Notes: generated from the letters alone by a model not told the origin. Counted from the stretch's first letter, positions 7,692 to 17,660 are shown. The stretch is DNA of 64,000 bases from JAEZBP01 sp963832725 (GCA_963832725.1 CAWHVG010000005.1:3038001-3102000); one strand, 5' to 3'. Numbers and translations are program-made.

Positions 7692-8348
7692 TCAGTGGTG
7701 ATGCATCGAGTGGCCGGGGCAGCAGCAGCCGGCGCCGTGGCCGCGGCGCGGGCCGTGGACCGTGAAGCCGAAGCTCATCGACACCGTGAGCGCCGCCTCG
7801 AAGCCCTGGACCTGCGCCGGGTTGGCCACGTTCTGCGACACGTAGTTCACCAACGGGATGGTCAAGCGGCCGCCAATCGTCACCGGCCCGAGCGTGACGC
7901 TCGGCGCGATCTGCAGGCCGGTCGAGCCGGCGTACATCGCCGTCGCCGTGCGATGCGCGACACCGACGTCGAGCCCGGCGATGCCCCAGCCGCCCGTGAT
8001 GCCGCCGCTGAAGCGCCAGGCGCCGCCGAGCTCGTACTGGCCCTGCGAGTAGACGCCGATGTAGCCGTCTTCGCCCTGCACGGGGAAGAGCTGGTAGCGG
8101 GCGTCCATGCCGAAGCCGTGCTGCAAATCCTTGCCGCCGCCGAAGCTGTAGAGGCTGCCGAAGCGCAGCACACCGCTCGGTCCCGTGGGCTGCACCGCGC
8201 TCGCTGCCTGCGCCGCGTCCGTCGCGCTCGTGGCCGGCGCCACGTCCGTTGCGTTCGCGGGCGGATTCGCGTCCTGCGCGCTCGCCGTGCTCGTCCACGC
8301 GCCGGCCGTGACGACCAGCGTCATGATCAAGAAGTGCTTGCTCTGCAT
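7692..8348 (-). CDS. outer-membrane beta-barrel-like protein with Cys/His tail
   Basis: 218 residues. A Sec signal peptide ends at STASAQ; an Ala/Thr/Pro-rich linker follows (about 25-55); the remainder has alternating amphipathic strands (YIGVYSQGQYELGGAWRFSG, LTVSMSFGFTV), like small outer-membrane barrels. The last about 20 residues are odd: HGPRRGHGAGCCCPGHSMHHH, with three adjacent Cys and six His, a plausible metal-binding tail added after the terminal strand. Three copies of a 17-bp repeat sit just upstream of the start. Confidence 0.6.
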   Translation of the reverse strand: MQSKHFLIMTLVVTAGAWTSTASAQDANPPANATDVAPATSATDAAQAASAVQPTGPSGVLRFGSLYSFGGGKDLQHGFGMDARYQLFPVQGEDGYIGVYSQGQYELGGAWRFSGGITGGWGIAGLDVGVAHRTATAMYAGSTGLQIAPSVTLGPVTIGGRLTIPLVNYVSQNVANPAQVQGFEAALTVSMSFGFTVHGPRRGHGAGCCCPGHSMHHH

Positions 8349-8353
8349 CGTTC

Positions 8354-8404
8354 GCTCCCCGACTGGGTCCGCTCCCCGACTGGGTCCGCTCCCCGATTGG
8401 GCCT
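8354..8404. repeat. three 17-bp direct repeats in the upstream region of the Cys/His-tail gene
   Basis: Units GCTCCCCGACTGGGTCC at 8354-8370 and 8371-8387 are identical; the third (8388-8404) differs at three positions. They start 6 bp upstream of the start codon of the minus-strand gene at 8348, so they occupy its leader or ribosome-site region. Repeat-number change could alter expression (inference). Confidence 0.65.
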
Positions 8405-8654
8405 GGGGCCCCAGCTACCGAGGGTCAACCTAGCAAAGCATTCGACGCCGCTCTACCGACGAGCCGTGTTCGGAATGCCGCGCGACCTCGGAGGACCGCG
8501 CGATCGTCTCCCGATGGCGAGCGGCTTCACATCCCTCAGCTCGAGAGCGTGAGGCCCTCGTCGTAGATCTCCGTGGCGCCCCAGCGCGTGTCCGACCAGC
8601 CGAGCACGGCGGAGCCGGCGCTGGGCCAGACGAGGTCGTGATGCTGATCGTCGC

Positions 8655-10243
8655 TCAACCGATGTGGTCGATGCGGCGAATGCCTTTGCGGCTGACCACG
8701 ACGCGGATACGGCGCCAGGGCGCGCCGTCGTCGCCTTGCCGGCGCAGGCGGTAGACGACGCCGATGTTGTAGACGCGAGGCGCGACCGCGGAGCAGACGC
8801 GGCCTTCGTCCGGGTCGGCGAAGGTGATCTTGCGCTTCGGGTCGTCCGTGTGGACGAGCCAGCGGCGCATGTCGAGTCGGAAGATCTCCGTCAGCGCGTG
8901 GAAGCGGCGGTCGGCCGCGGCGACGTCTTCGGCGCTGAGCCGCACGACTTTGCGATGCCAGAGAACGCGCTCGGGACGGGCCTGCTCCTCCAGCGGGTGC
9001 TTTCGGGTGGAGCGGCGCTTGGCCAGCACCGGACCGGACAGCTCGTGGAAGGGAACGAACGACGACTGCTCGTCCACCTTGCCCAACACCACGCGGCGCT
9101 CGCGGTCGTGGATGCGCCAGCGGCGGTCCGGGAAGTGCCTCGAGACGACCTTCGAGAAGGCCTGCTGGAGGGTGGCCTTGATGCGGTCCTTGCCCATGTA
9201 CGCGAGGACGGCGATGATCGACCACATCCAGAATCCGCTCGCTGTTCATCGGGTTGCCGTTGAGGATGGTGGCCGCAATCGCGAACGCCATCGCCACCCC
9301 GGCCGCCACGGCGTAGAGGACCTCGAGCACGATGCGCGCGCCCTCGCGGACCTCCGGCCGCAGCCAGAGCACGGACGAGGTGAAGCGCTTGAGCACGTGG
9401 CGGCGGAACTCGAGGTGCTCGACATCACGCTTGTCGATGCCGACCCGGCCCACGCCGGCCAGCCCGTTCTCGCTCCGGTAGCGCGCCTCGGCCACGGTCG
9501 CGTCCACCACCGATTGCCGGAGCGCCGCCGGCGCCCCCGCCTTGCCGAGTCGCACCGAGAGGCTCCCGAGGAGGGTCTCGATCAGCCGGGAGACGTCTTC
9601 ATCCACCCAGCAGGCCGCCGTGGACAGCGTGTCGTCGTCGTGGTCGACCGTGGCCAGAACCTCTCGCAGCCCAGCCGCAATCCGCCGCGCGTCGGTCACC
9701 ATCCGGGCCGCTGCGGCCAGCGCCGTGCTGCGCGCGTCCGAGTCGCCGCCGAGCGCTTCACTGATGATGCGACGCGCCTGAACACCCGAAGCACGCACGA
9801 GACATGCGTAGAGGCGGAGCTCGCGGATCTGCGCCTCGTGGTCCCCGGTCGCGATGACCTGTCTCAGGTCTTCCAGCGGGTCGACCGCGAGCTCGCCGAA
9901 CGACATGCTCGGCACGGCGAAGCGCACGTACGACTGGAGATCCGAGTAGATGTCCTGCTTGCCGTAGGTCTTCCCATCCAGCCGCAGGCTCTCGGGAATG
10001 AAGAAGTAGGCCTCCCACTCGTAGGCGTTGGCGCCCGCGCGCGGGTCCACCTCGTAGTCGACGGCGAACTCGAGGTGCGGTACAATCGTGGATACGCCAG
10101 GCGGGTCGGTCGTCACCGGTGGAGAGGTCGGCGACCAGCAATCCCCAGTCGCTGGGCCGATTCAGCGCTCCCTCCGGGATGCTGCTGGCGGTCCGGTCGG
10201 GTCCCGGGGCCTCGCTGCTACGTATCTTCTCCGCTCGAGCCAA
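8655..10243 (-). CDS. conserved membrane protein of unknown function (two one-base breaks)
   Basis: Read as one gene it gives about 528 residues. The uninterrupted middle starts at GTG 10116 (VTTDPPGVSTIVPHLEFAVD). Deleting one base at GATTC 10159-10163 joins it to an upstream frame from TTG 10243 (MARAEKIRSSEAPG). Deleting one base at GAATC 9231-9235 joins it to the downstream frame (MWSIIAVLAYMGKDRIK). The N-terminal 250 residues look soluble (helical block VRASGVQARRIISEAL); two adjacent membrane helices follow (VLYAVAAGVAMAFAIAATI and WMWSIIAVLAYMG); the C-terminal 190 residues are basic/aromatic strands ending RKGIRRIDHIG. I do not recognise the family. It follows tolB on the same strand. 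Confidence 0.6.
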
Positions 10244-10344
10244 TCCGCACCTCTGGTGACCACCCTTCGCGGTTCACCTCAATGTCACACGTCCGACGAG
10301 ATCGTGTCACATTAGCCGCGGGCGGGCTACCGACAAGGCGGATC

Positions 10345-11662
10345 TCAACGGGACCAGCGGAGCGTCTCGGCGTGTCCGGGGATGACCAGGTTCTGGTTCA
10401 GGCCTTCGGGGCTCGAGATGAAGATGCCGCCGCGCGAGGAGTAGAAGGCGACCATCCGGCAGTCCGGGCTGAACGCGATCCTTGTTGGTGCCCTGCCCCT
10501 GGGTGAGCCGGCGGTACTCCTGGGTGGCCAGGTTCACGGTGAAGACGTCGAAGCCGCCCGACTGGCCGGTGAAGGCCAAGAGCGGTCCATCCTCGTTGCT
10601 CGGGCACCAGGCGGGCGTCTGGTTGTGATGCCCGCGATACGTGACGCGGGTGACCGCACCGCCGGCCGCGTTCATGGTGAAGATCTGGGGGCTGCCGTGC
10701 CGGGTGGAGACGAACGCGATCAGCCCGCCGGGGCCGCCGCAGGCCGGGCTGACGTCGATGCCGGGGTGGTCGGTGAGCCGGCGGACGTCGGTTCCGTCGA
10801 GGTTCGCGCTGTAGATCTCCGCGTTGCCGTCCCGCGTCGACGAGAAGTAGGCGCGGCTCCCACACACGCTGACGCCCATGTTCAGCCCCTCGCCCTCGAT
10901 GATCGGCCGGTCCTCGATGCCCGTGTGGGTGATGAACATGCGCTCTTCGGTGAGGATCGAGTACCAGATGCCGCCGCGACCGAAGGCCGGCAGCATCGAG
11001 ATGCCCTCACCACTGGAGACGCGGCTGACCCGGTCGCCGTCGAAGCTGGCGACCATGATGTCCTTGCGGCCGGGCCCGCGGCGCCGCGCGAAGACCAACC
11101 GCGTCCCGAAGGCACCTCTGCGGCCGGTCAGCACCTGCATCACCTCGTTGGCGAACTCGTGCATGAACTGCCTCAGCTCGCCCGGCCGACCGGAGTAGGT
11201 GCGGGTCAGGGTCGCCGAGCCGCCGCGCGCCACCTCGTAGAGGCGCATCTCGACCTGGATGCGATTGCCGTCGCGGGTGATCCGCCCCTTGATGACGCCT
11301 TGGGCGCCGACCGCCTGCCATGCGTCGGGCGCGATACCGAGGCCCTCGCTCTCGAGGTTGGCCACGAACGAGCGGGCGTTCAGGACCTCGAAGAGGGAGA
11401 CGAGGCGGAAGTCGTTGCGCATCACCTCCGCGCCCTCTGACCCCATGTTCTCGGGGCCCATCACGTTCGGCACGGCGATGCGGTAGAGCGAGCAATCGGG
11501 CGAGTCGACGTCGATGACGACCGTCTGGGCCGGCAGGGCCTCTTCGGCCGGCTGAGGCTCCCCTTCCTGGCTGAACGCGGGCCATGCCAGCGCGCCTACG
11601 AGGGCCGCGCAGCCGAGCGCGGTGGCCAGTGTGCCGAAGGCGTTGAGTCGTCGATGCTTCAT
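10345..11662 (-). CDS. tolB: TolB-like beta-propeller (one-base break near the C-terminus)
   Basis: Periplasmic propeller of the Tol-Pal envelope system. From ATG 11662: signal peptide ending AWPAFSQ; an N-terminal domain with IAVPNVMGP and GRITRDGNRIQVEMRLYEV; then propeller blades with DGNAEIYSANLDGTDVRRLT, FTMNAAGGAVTRVT and FDVFTVNLATQEYRRLT. The frame breaks at 10477-10481 (GATCC); removing one base gives NKIAFSPDCRMVAFYSSRGG and a proper end, LRWSR, at 10345, about 438 residues as in the family. It is last in exbB-exbD-tonB-tolB; no pal gene follows in this window. TolB is essential-like in many relatives, so the break is probably a sequence error. Confidence 0.88.
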
Positions 11663-11703
11663 GCGTCCTCGTCCCATTGACGGAGTAGGCGGGCAATCAT
11701 TCG

Positions 11704-12555
11704 TCAACCGGCCTGGCGGCCGTGGAAGCGCACCGCGATGCGCTGGCCGATGTACTCGTCCGCGACCTCTTCCGGCGGTGGCGGAACGTGCTGTCCCGAC
11801 GCCTGCAGGCGGGTGAGCTGCTGGAGGATGGAGTCGTCGAAGAGCGGGTTACCGCTGCCCGAGCCTCGAACCGCGAACGACACGATGGACAGGTCCGGGC
11901 CGATCTGGACGTTCACCGTGGCGGAGAGCGTGCGGGCCTCGTCGCGCGAGAGCGTGGTGGGGATGGTCCAGCCGCGGCGGAAGAAGGAGTAGAGGAGGCC
12001 GCGGTAGACGTCGCCCTCGGTGGCCTCGGTCTCCGTGCCTTCTTCGATACCATCGGGGCTCCCCTCGAGCTCTTCGCGGTCGGCCATCTCCTCGAAGATC
12101 TCGGCGCGATCGTCCAGCCGTTGGAGCAGATCGTCGACCGTGTTGGCGGGGCGGTGCTCGATGTGCTGGGTGGGCTGCTCGGTCTGCTCGGGGGTGTCCT
12201 CGGTCGGCACCTGAGAGGGCTCGGGCGGCGCCGTCGACAGGACGTGGACCTCGCGGTTGGGCAGCTCGCGATCGAAGTCGCGACCCAGCCGCACGAAGCG
12301 CGCCTCGATGACGTCGTCCTCCTCCAGGACGTGCTCGGGCTCCGCCGGCTCGTCGATCACCAGCCCCGCCGCGTGCCCCAACGCCACCGCGACGAGCGCG
12401 CAGAGGACCACGAGCGCGGCGAACAGGAGCGGGATCAGCACGCTCGAGACCAGCCCACCCACGATGGCCGACGCCGTCAGCCACGACCGGCCGAGCGCCG
12501 TGTCCGGGCGGCCGTCTTCGGGATCGAAGTGGAGGGTCTTGGCGTGCACGATCAT
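11704..12555 (-). CDS. TonB/TolA-like energy transducer
   Basis: 283 residues. One N-terminal membrane region (about 25-60, SSVLIPLLFAALVVLCALVA); a Pro/Glu/Thr-rich periplasmic spacer (VPTEDTPEQTEQPTQH); and a TonB/TolA C-terminal domain with SATVNVQIGPDLSIVSFAVRG and FDDSILQQL...YIGQRIAVRF. It transmits proton-motive force from ExbB/ExbD to outer-membrane partners or TolB. The ATG at 12553-12555 overlaps the repaired exbD stop as ATGA, which supports both the start and the exbD repair. Position between exbD and tolB suggests the TolA role. Confidence 0.85.
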   Translation of the reverse strand: MIVHAKTLHFDPEDGRPDTALGRSWLTASAIVGGLVSSVLIPLLFAALVVLCALVAVALGHAAGLVIDEPAEPEHVLEEDDVIEARFVRLGRDFDRELPNREVHVLSTAPPEPSQVPTEDTPEQTEQPTQHIEHRPANTVDDLLQRLDDRAEIFEEMADREELEGSPDGIEEGTETEATEGDVYRGLLYSFFRRGWTIPTTLSRDEARTLSATVNVQIGPDLSIVSFAVRGSGSGNPLFDDSILQQLTRLQASGQHVPPPPEEVADEYIGQRIAVRFHGRQAG

Positions 12556-13039
12556 TCCTGCGGCGGGACCGGCGTGGCCTCCGCGGCGCCGCCGGTGTCC
12601 CACCCGGCTCGGTGACCAGACCGAGGTGCTCCACCCCGGCTTGGCGGACCGCGGCCAGCACCTGCGCCACGAATCCGTACGAGACGGCCTGATCCCCCTG
12701 CACGAAGACCTCGCTGGAATCACGGATGAGCGCGTTCGTGCTCAGGGCCTCGACGAGCCGGCTCATCGGCACCTCGACCCGCTCGTGCTCGGTCGGGCCG
12801 CCGACCTGCTTGAGGTAGACATGCTGCTCGGCGTCGATGATGAGCAGCATCTTCTCGTCCTCGATCGGCATGTTCGGGGCGTCGGCGTTGGGGAGATCGA
12901 CCTCGACCCCGGCCGAGAGCAGCGGCGCCGTGACCATGAAGATGATCAGCAGGACCAGCATGACGTCGACGAGCGGCGTCACGTTGATCTCGCTGAGCGG
13001 CGCGCGTCCGTTGCCGCCTCCGCCGGTGCTCATCCCCAT
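12552..13039 (-). CDS. ExbD/TolR biopolymer transport protein (one-base break at the 3' end)
   Basis: About 162 residues after repair. Seen: LSEINVTPLVDVMLVLLIIF, the signature N-terminal helix with the proton-path Asp in PLVDV, then a periplasmic domain (LLIIDAEQHVYLKQVGG, VFVQGDQAVSYGFVAQVL...AGVEHLGLVTEP). After LVTEPGG the frame runs open into the next gene; adding one base in the run at 12599-12601 gives GDTGGAAEATPVPPQE and a stop overlapping the next ATG. This break is a homopolymer, unlike most in the window. It partners the ExbB/TolQ protein encoded 24 bp upstream. Confidence 0.9.
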
Positions 13040-13063
13040 CGCGTCGCTCTCATGTGAACGGCC

Positions 13064-13789
13064 TCACGTGAAGTGCCGCTTCACGATGTTGAGGAAATCG
13101 TTGACGAAAGTCTCCACCTCGCTCTCGAGGACGCGGAGCTTCCGGATGAAGTAGTTGTAGGCCATGACCGCCGGCACGGCGGCGAAGAGCCCCATCGCGG
13201 TCACGTAGAGCGCCTCGGCGATCTTGGGGCCAATCTCCTGCAGCACCGCCTGGCCGCCGCCGAGGTGGTGGAAGACGTCGAGGATGCCGAGGACCGTGCC
13301 GAGCAGGCCGATGAAGGGCGCCGTCGAGCCGGTCGTCGCGAGCCAGGGCAGGAGCGCTTCGAGCTTGGTCATCTCGGTGACGCTGGCCCGCCGCAGCGCG
13401 CGCTCCACGTTGTCGAGCGCCTGGTCCCGGCGCTCGGTGCCGGTGATCCGCGCCAGCTCCACGTAGCCGGCATGGAAGACCTTCGCAATCGGCGAGCCCT
13501 CCACCTTCTTGATCTGCGCGTAGACGCTCTCGAGCCGCTCGGGCTCCCACGTCCCGGTGCCCTCCTGCGCCCAGAACATGTCGAGGAAGCGCTTGCTCTG
13601 GCTCGACGCCTGGAGGATCCGAACGAGCTTCACGCCGACCACGAAGAAGCTGCCGAGGAGCATCACCACGAGGATGACGACCAGCGCCTTCACCTCGGCC
13701 GGCGCGTTCAGCATCACGTCCAAGAAACGCGTCTGGTCCACGGCGGGGGCGGGCGTGGCCTGGAGGAACACGAATAGATGGTGTTGCAT
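13064..13789 (-). CDS. ExbB/TolQ/MotA proton-channel protein
   Basis: 241 residues, three membrane helices: VKALVVILVVMLLGSFFVVGVKL near residue 35, LLPWLATTGSTAPFIGLLGTVLGILDVF (the family's TP..GLLGTV block), and AEALYVTAMGLFAAVPAVMAYNYF. Forms the proton channel with ExbD/TolR. The cytoplasmic loop between helices 1 and 2 has ERRDQALDNVERALRR. First gene of the four-gene operon; a GGGAGA ribosome site precedes the ATG. The company of TolB favours TolQ over ExbB. Confidence 0.93.
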   Translation of the reverse strand: MQHHLFVFLQATPAPAVDQTRFLDVMLNAPAEVKALVVILVVMLLGSFFVVGVKLVRILQASSQSKRFLDMFWAQEGTGTWEPERLESVYAQIKKVEGSPIAKVFHAGYVELARITGTERRDQALDNVERALRRASVTEMTKLEALLPWLATTGSTAPFIGLLGTVLGILDVFHHLGGGQAVLQEIGPKIAEALYVTAMGLFAAVPAVMAYNYFIRKLRVLESEVETFVNDFLNIVKRHFT

Positions 13790-13818
13790 CGAAGCTGGGC
13801 TCTCCCGATTGGGCGCAA

Positions 13819-14802
13819 CTAACGCACGCTGGCGCCAAACGTGTCAACGGACCGGCCCCGGCGCACCGCGACCAAGGTTCCGCAGCCACCGTTGGGCTCG
13901 ACGCGCGCCTTGCAGCTCATCCGAACGCGCAGGCCGGCGCGTGTCATCCGCCGGTAGATCGATTCGTAGCGTTCGCGAGACACCGGCTGGTGCCCGCTGG
14001 TCGGCACCGGGTTGTAGGCATAGAGGTGGACCCAGAGCGGCAGGTCGCGGGCTCGATCGATGAACGCGTCAATCTCGCGCGCATCGTCGTTGAGACCATC
14101 GACCACGAGGTAGGCGAGCGCGACCTTCCGCTGGCGCGAGCGGCTCAGCAGCGGGACGGCCTCGGCCAGGAGGGCGAAGAGCGGGTCGAGCGCCGGGCCT
14201 CGAGGGACGGTGCGGGCGCGGGTGGCCTCGGTGCCGGCGTGGACGGAGATCGTCAGGCCGTTGTGATGCAGATCGAGCAACGCCTCGCGGAGCCGCGGCA
14301 GCGGGCCGCCGCTGGTGGTCATGCTGGGCGCGATGCGACGGTCGCGGCACCAGCCGACGAAGGTCGGAACGACGGTGTTGTGGAGCGGCTCGCCGACGCC
14401 GCTCACGGTCACGCGCCTCACCCGCGACCCGAGCGCCTCGACGGCCTCGACCTGACCGACCAGCTCCTCCAGCGAGAGCGGTCTGGCCAGCCCGTTCGCG
14501 CCGGACGCGCAGAAGGGACAGCCGACCGCGCAGCCCACCTGACAGGAGACACAGAGGCTGTCGCCGCGATAGAGCACGGCCTCCACGCGGGCCCCGTCGC
14601 GCAGGCCGACCACGAAGCGACGGTTCACTCCGTCGCCGGTGTGGTCTTCGATCAGCCTGACCGCGGGCTCCGACACGGGTGGAGGGCTACCCCGGAGCGG
14701 CCTCGCTGCCAAGGTTGCGACCAATGCGACGAGAGCGTCTGGACGCTCCGACCGATACCGGTCGCGGCAAAACGTCACATATTGGCCTCGAAGGCCGCTC
14801 AC
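13819..14802 (-). CDS. RlmN-like radical SAM protein, N-terminally short
   Basis: 327 residues. The SAM/4Fe-4S motif is CAVGCPFC (CX3CX2C) inside VSCQVGCAVGCPFCASG. Other RlmN/Cfr-type features: VTVSGVGEPLHN (GGE-like motif), TTSG, SVHAGT, ARTVPRG, LAYLVVDGLND, and a C-terminal NGGCGTLVAV whose Cys matches the second, methyl-carrying Cys of RlmN. Known RlmN has about 360-400 residues with an N-terminal HhH-like domain; here only about 75 residues precede the cluster, so this is a divergent paralogue that may methylate another RNA or do other chemistry. The start is a GTG at 14802; a GTG at about 14778 is also possible. Confidence 0.75.
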   Translation of the reverse strand: MSGLRGQYVTFCRDRYRSERPDALVALVATLAARPLRGSPPPVSEPAVRLIEDHTGDGVNRRFVVGLRDGARVEAVLYRGDSLCVSCQVGCAVGCPFCASGANGLARPLSLEELVGQVEAVEALGSRVRRVTVSGVGEPLHNTVVPTFVGWCRDRRIAPSMTTSGGPLPRLREALLDLHHNGLTISVHAGTEATRARTVPRGPALDPLFALLAEAVPLLSRSRQRKVALAYLVVDGLNDDAREIDAFIDRARDLPLWVHLYAYNPVPTSGHQPVSRERYESIYRRMTRAGLRVRMSCKARVEPNGGCGTLVAVRRGRSVDTFGASVR

Positions 14803-14868
14803 GTGGCAGTACTGTCACGAGGCGCAGAGGCATCGCGTCGCCGTGCGGGTATACTGGCGCCGGCCGTC

Positions 14869-17425
14869 ATGAGCTCGCCGCCCGAAAAGCGCCCCGACGT
14901 CGCGCGCGGATCCGATCCGCCGGCATCGAGCGCCGTGCGCTCGCGCCGAGGTGGCGTGCAGGAGGACGCAGAGGACGAGCCCACCAGGCATCGGTCCCTC
15001 GACGAGCTCGAGGACGCGCTGGCCGCCGCCGGCGAAGAGGAAGAGCCCACCCGGCACCGCTCGAATCTCCGAGCTCGCCGAGACCCTCGAAGCGGCGAAG
15101 GAATCGAGCGACGAGGCCGGTGACGCTCGAGACTCCGGCGCTCCCGGTGCGAAAGCAGAGGCCAGCCGCGCGGCGAGCGACGAGGCGAAACAGAAGAACA
15201 TCGCCCCGAGCGCTGCGAAGGCCCTGGCCAAGCGGACGCCGCCTCCGCCGCCGCGCGAGCCCGGAGAGCGCAGCACCGCGCCCGGACTCGGGGGCGGCTC
15301 GGAGCGAGGGCGGGCGAAGAAGGCCAAGAGCGGACCTCCTCGGCCGCCTGGCGAGCGCAGCACCTCGCCCGGGCTCGGCTCGGAGCAAGAGCGGGCGAAA
15401 GAGGCGAAGAGCGGACCTCCTCGGCCGCCTGGCGAGCGCACCACCACACCCGGACTCGGCGAAGGCTCGAAGCAAGAGCCGGCCGGGGCGAAGAAGGAGC
15501 CCTCGCGGCCGGCCAGCGAGCGCACCACGGCCGAGGGCGGCGAGAGCGAGCCGGAGGCGGACGACGGCGACCGGATCCGCCTCGATCAGACGCTCCACGA
15601 CCCGCGACCGGCGGGGGCGGAGATCGAGGTGGCGCTCGACGGGTCCGAGCTCGAGCGGGTGACGCTGGTCGACATGCCTTCGATCGGTCGCTACGGCCGC
15701 TACGAGCTGCTCGGAAGGCTCGCCTACGGCGGCATGGCCGAGATCTTCCTGGCGCGGGAAGCGAACGTGAGCGCGCACCGAATGCTGGTCGTGAAGCGCG
15801 TGCTCCCGCACGTTGCGGAGGACCAGCACTTCGTCGACATGTTCGTCGATGAAGCGCGTCTCGCGATGCAGCTCAACCACCCGAACATCTGCCACGTGTA
15901 CTCGTTCGGCGAAGAAGAGGGCACCTACTACATCGCGATGGAGTGGGTGAACGGAAAGCCCCTCTCGAAGGTGATCCGCCGAGCGCGCGAGCAGGGCGGG
16001 CTCCCCGTCCCCGTGGCCCTCAAGATCATTGGGCAGGTGGCCGAAGCGCTGGACTACGCGCACCGCGCCTGTGACGCGGCCGGCGAACCGCTCGGGATCG
16101 TGCACCGCGACGTCAGCCCCCAGAACATCATGGTGAGCTACGACGGCGTCGTGAAGCTGCTCGATTTCGGTATCGCCAAAGCAACGAGCCACAGCACCCG
16201 CACGGAAGCCGGCATCATCAAAGGCAAGTTCGCCTACATGTCGCCGCAGCAATGTGTGGGCGAGCCGATCGATGGCAGAGCCGATATCTTCGCGCTCGGA
16301 ATCTGCCTCTTCGAGGCGCTCACTGGGAAGAACCCCTTCCGGCGCAAGACCGAGTTCGAGACCATGACCCGCATCGTGGGCGACCCGACGCCCTCGGCGA
16401 AGGAGCGGCGTTCCGAGCTCCCGGACGAGGTCGAAGAGATCGTTCAGACCGCGCTGATGAAACAGCCGGAGCGGCGCTACCAGAGCGCCGGCGAGCTGCA
16501 GCTGGCCATCGAGTCGGAGATCCCGAAGCTGGGCATGGTCGTGAGCTCGTCGCGCATCGGCGAGCTGATGACGCGTCTCTTCGCGGACGAGGTTCGGGAC
16601 GGGCCGCAGCTCGACATGCGGCTGAGCGCGCCGGCGCCTCGTGTGGGGCACGGGCTGAGTCTCGACGACAGCCGAGAGCAGTCGCCGGCGCCACGACCCA
16701 AGCCGCCTGGGTCGACCGAGCTGGACGCGTCCCCGATCGCGCGAACGCCGAGCACGCCGCCGCCTGCGAAGCGCAGCACCGGGATGGTCGCGCTGGTGCT
16801 CGTGTTGCTGATCGGGCTCGTCGCCGTCGGCGGCGCGCTCGCCTGGACGATGTTCGGGCCGCAGCACTCGCGGCCAATCGCGACCGGATCCCAGCCCACC
16901 ACGGCGGCCGCGCCGACGGCGGCGGAGCCGGACGAGCCGAGCGCTCCGACCGTGACGACCGGCGCCGTGTTCCTCGACAGCGTGCCCTCGGGCGCCACCG
17001 TCGCGTTCGGTAGCCGCGGCAACGCAGGGACGACGCCGCTCGAGATCGGGATGGTGCAGTCCGGCACCTACGACGTCCGGCTCACGCGCGACGGCTATCA
17101 GGACTGGACGGGGCAGGTGCAGGTCACCGCCGGCCAGCGCGCGGCGGTGAACGCGCAGCTCCGGGAGACGGTGACCCAGCATGAGCCCGCGCGGCGCGCG
17201 CACCGGCCGGCGGGGCCTCCGGGCGAGCTGTCATTGAACACGCGGCCTTGGTCCAAGGTGTACCTCGGCGGGCGGCTGCTCGGAACCACTCCGCTCGGGC
17301 ACGTGCGGGTGCCGTCGGGCGTTCAGCGCTTGCTGCTCGTGGACCGAGACGGGAACGAGCACCGCGAGACCGTCCGCGTGCCCCCGGGTGGTCAGGTCAC
17401 CGAGTCGTTCGACCTCCGGCAGTAG
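14869..17425 (+). CDS. membrane Ser/Thr protein kinase with PEGA domains (one-base break)
   Basis: From ATG 14869 the frame breaks at GAATC 15063-15067; restoring GATC reads TRHRSISELAETLE and gives about 851 residues. Order: charged N-terminus; three repeats of PPRPPGERSTSPGLG type, 81 bp apart in the DNA; kinase domain about 270-530 with LAYGGMAEIF (P-loop), VVKRV Lys, HRDVSPQN catalytic loop, DFGIAK, and YMSPQQ; one membrane helix GMVALVLVLLIGLVAVGGALAW; two PEGA domains (FLDSVPSGATVAFG..GTTPLEI and SLNTRPWSKVYLGG..GTTPLGH). The kinase is cytosolic and the PEGA part periplasmic. Repeated Ser/Thr in the N-terminus are candidate autophosphorylation sites (inference). Confidence 0.9.
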
Positions 17426-17473
17426 CCGGCGGGACCCGGCGGAGCGGACGCGGAACGAGCGCGTGACGAGCCG

Positions 17474-17623
17474 TCAGCGCTGGTCGACGGGGATGTACCC
17501 GCTGGCCACGTCGTGGTGCAGCGAGATGCCGATGGTGACGGCCATGCCGCCCACCATCAGGACCATGATCGCGACCAGGATCCACATCGTCAGGCCGGGC
17601 CCGGAGCGCTCCATGGCCGCCAT
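17474..17623 (-). CDS. small single-helix membrane protein, 49 residues
   Basis: A short gene that is easy to miss. It begins MAAMERSGPGLTMWILVAI, continues through a hydrophobic helix (WILVAIMVLMVGGMAVTIGI) and ends HHDVASGYIPVDQR. One transmembrane helix with a short basic/acidic N-terminus and a polar C-terminus. It lies head-to-tail against the kinase 3' end (convergent). No family recognised; small inner-membrane proteins of this shape often bind larger complexes. Confidence 0.5.
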   Translation of the reverse strand: MAAMERSGPGLTMWILVAIMVLMVGGMAVTIGISLHHDVASGYIPVDQR

Positions 17624-17660
17624 CTACGCACCCTCGTACCGCGCGCCACTCCGAGACGAG

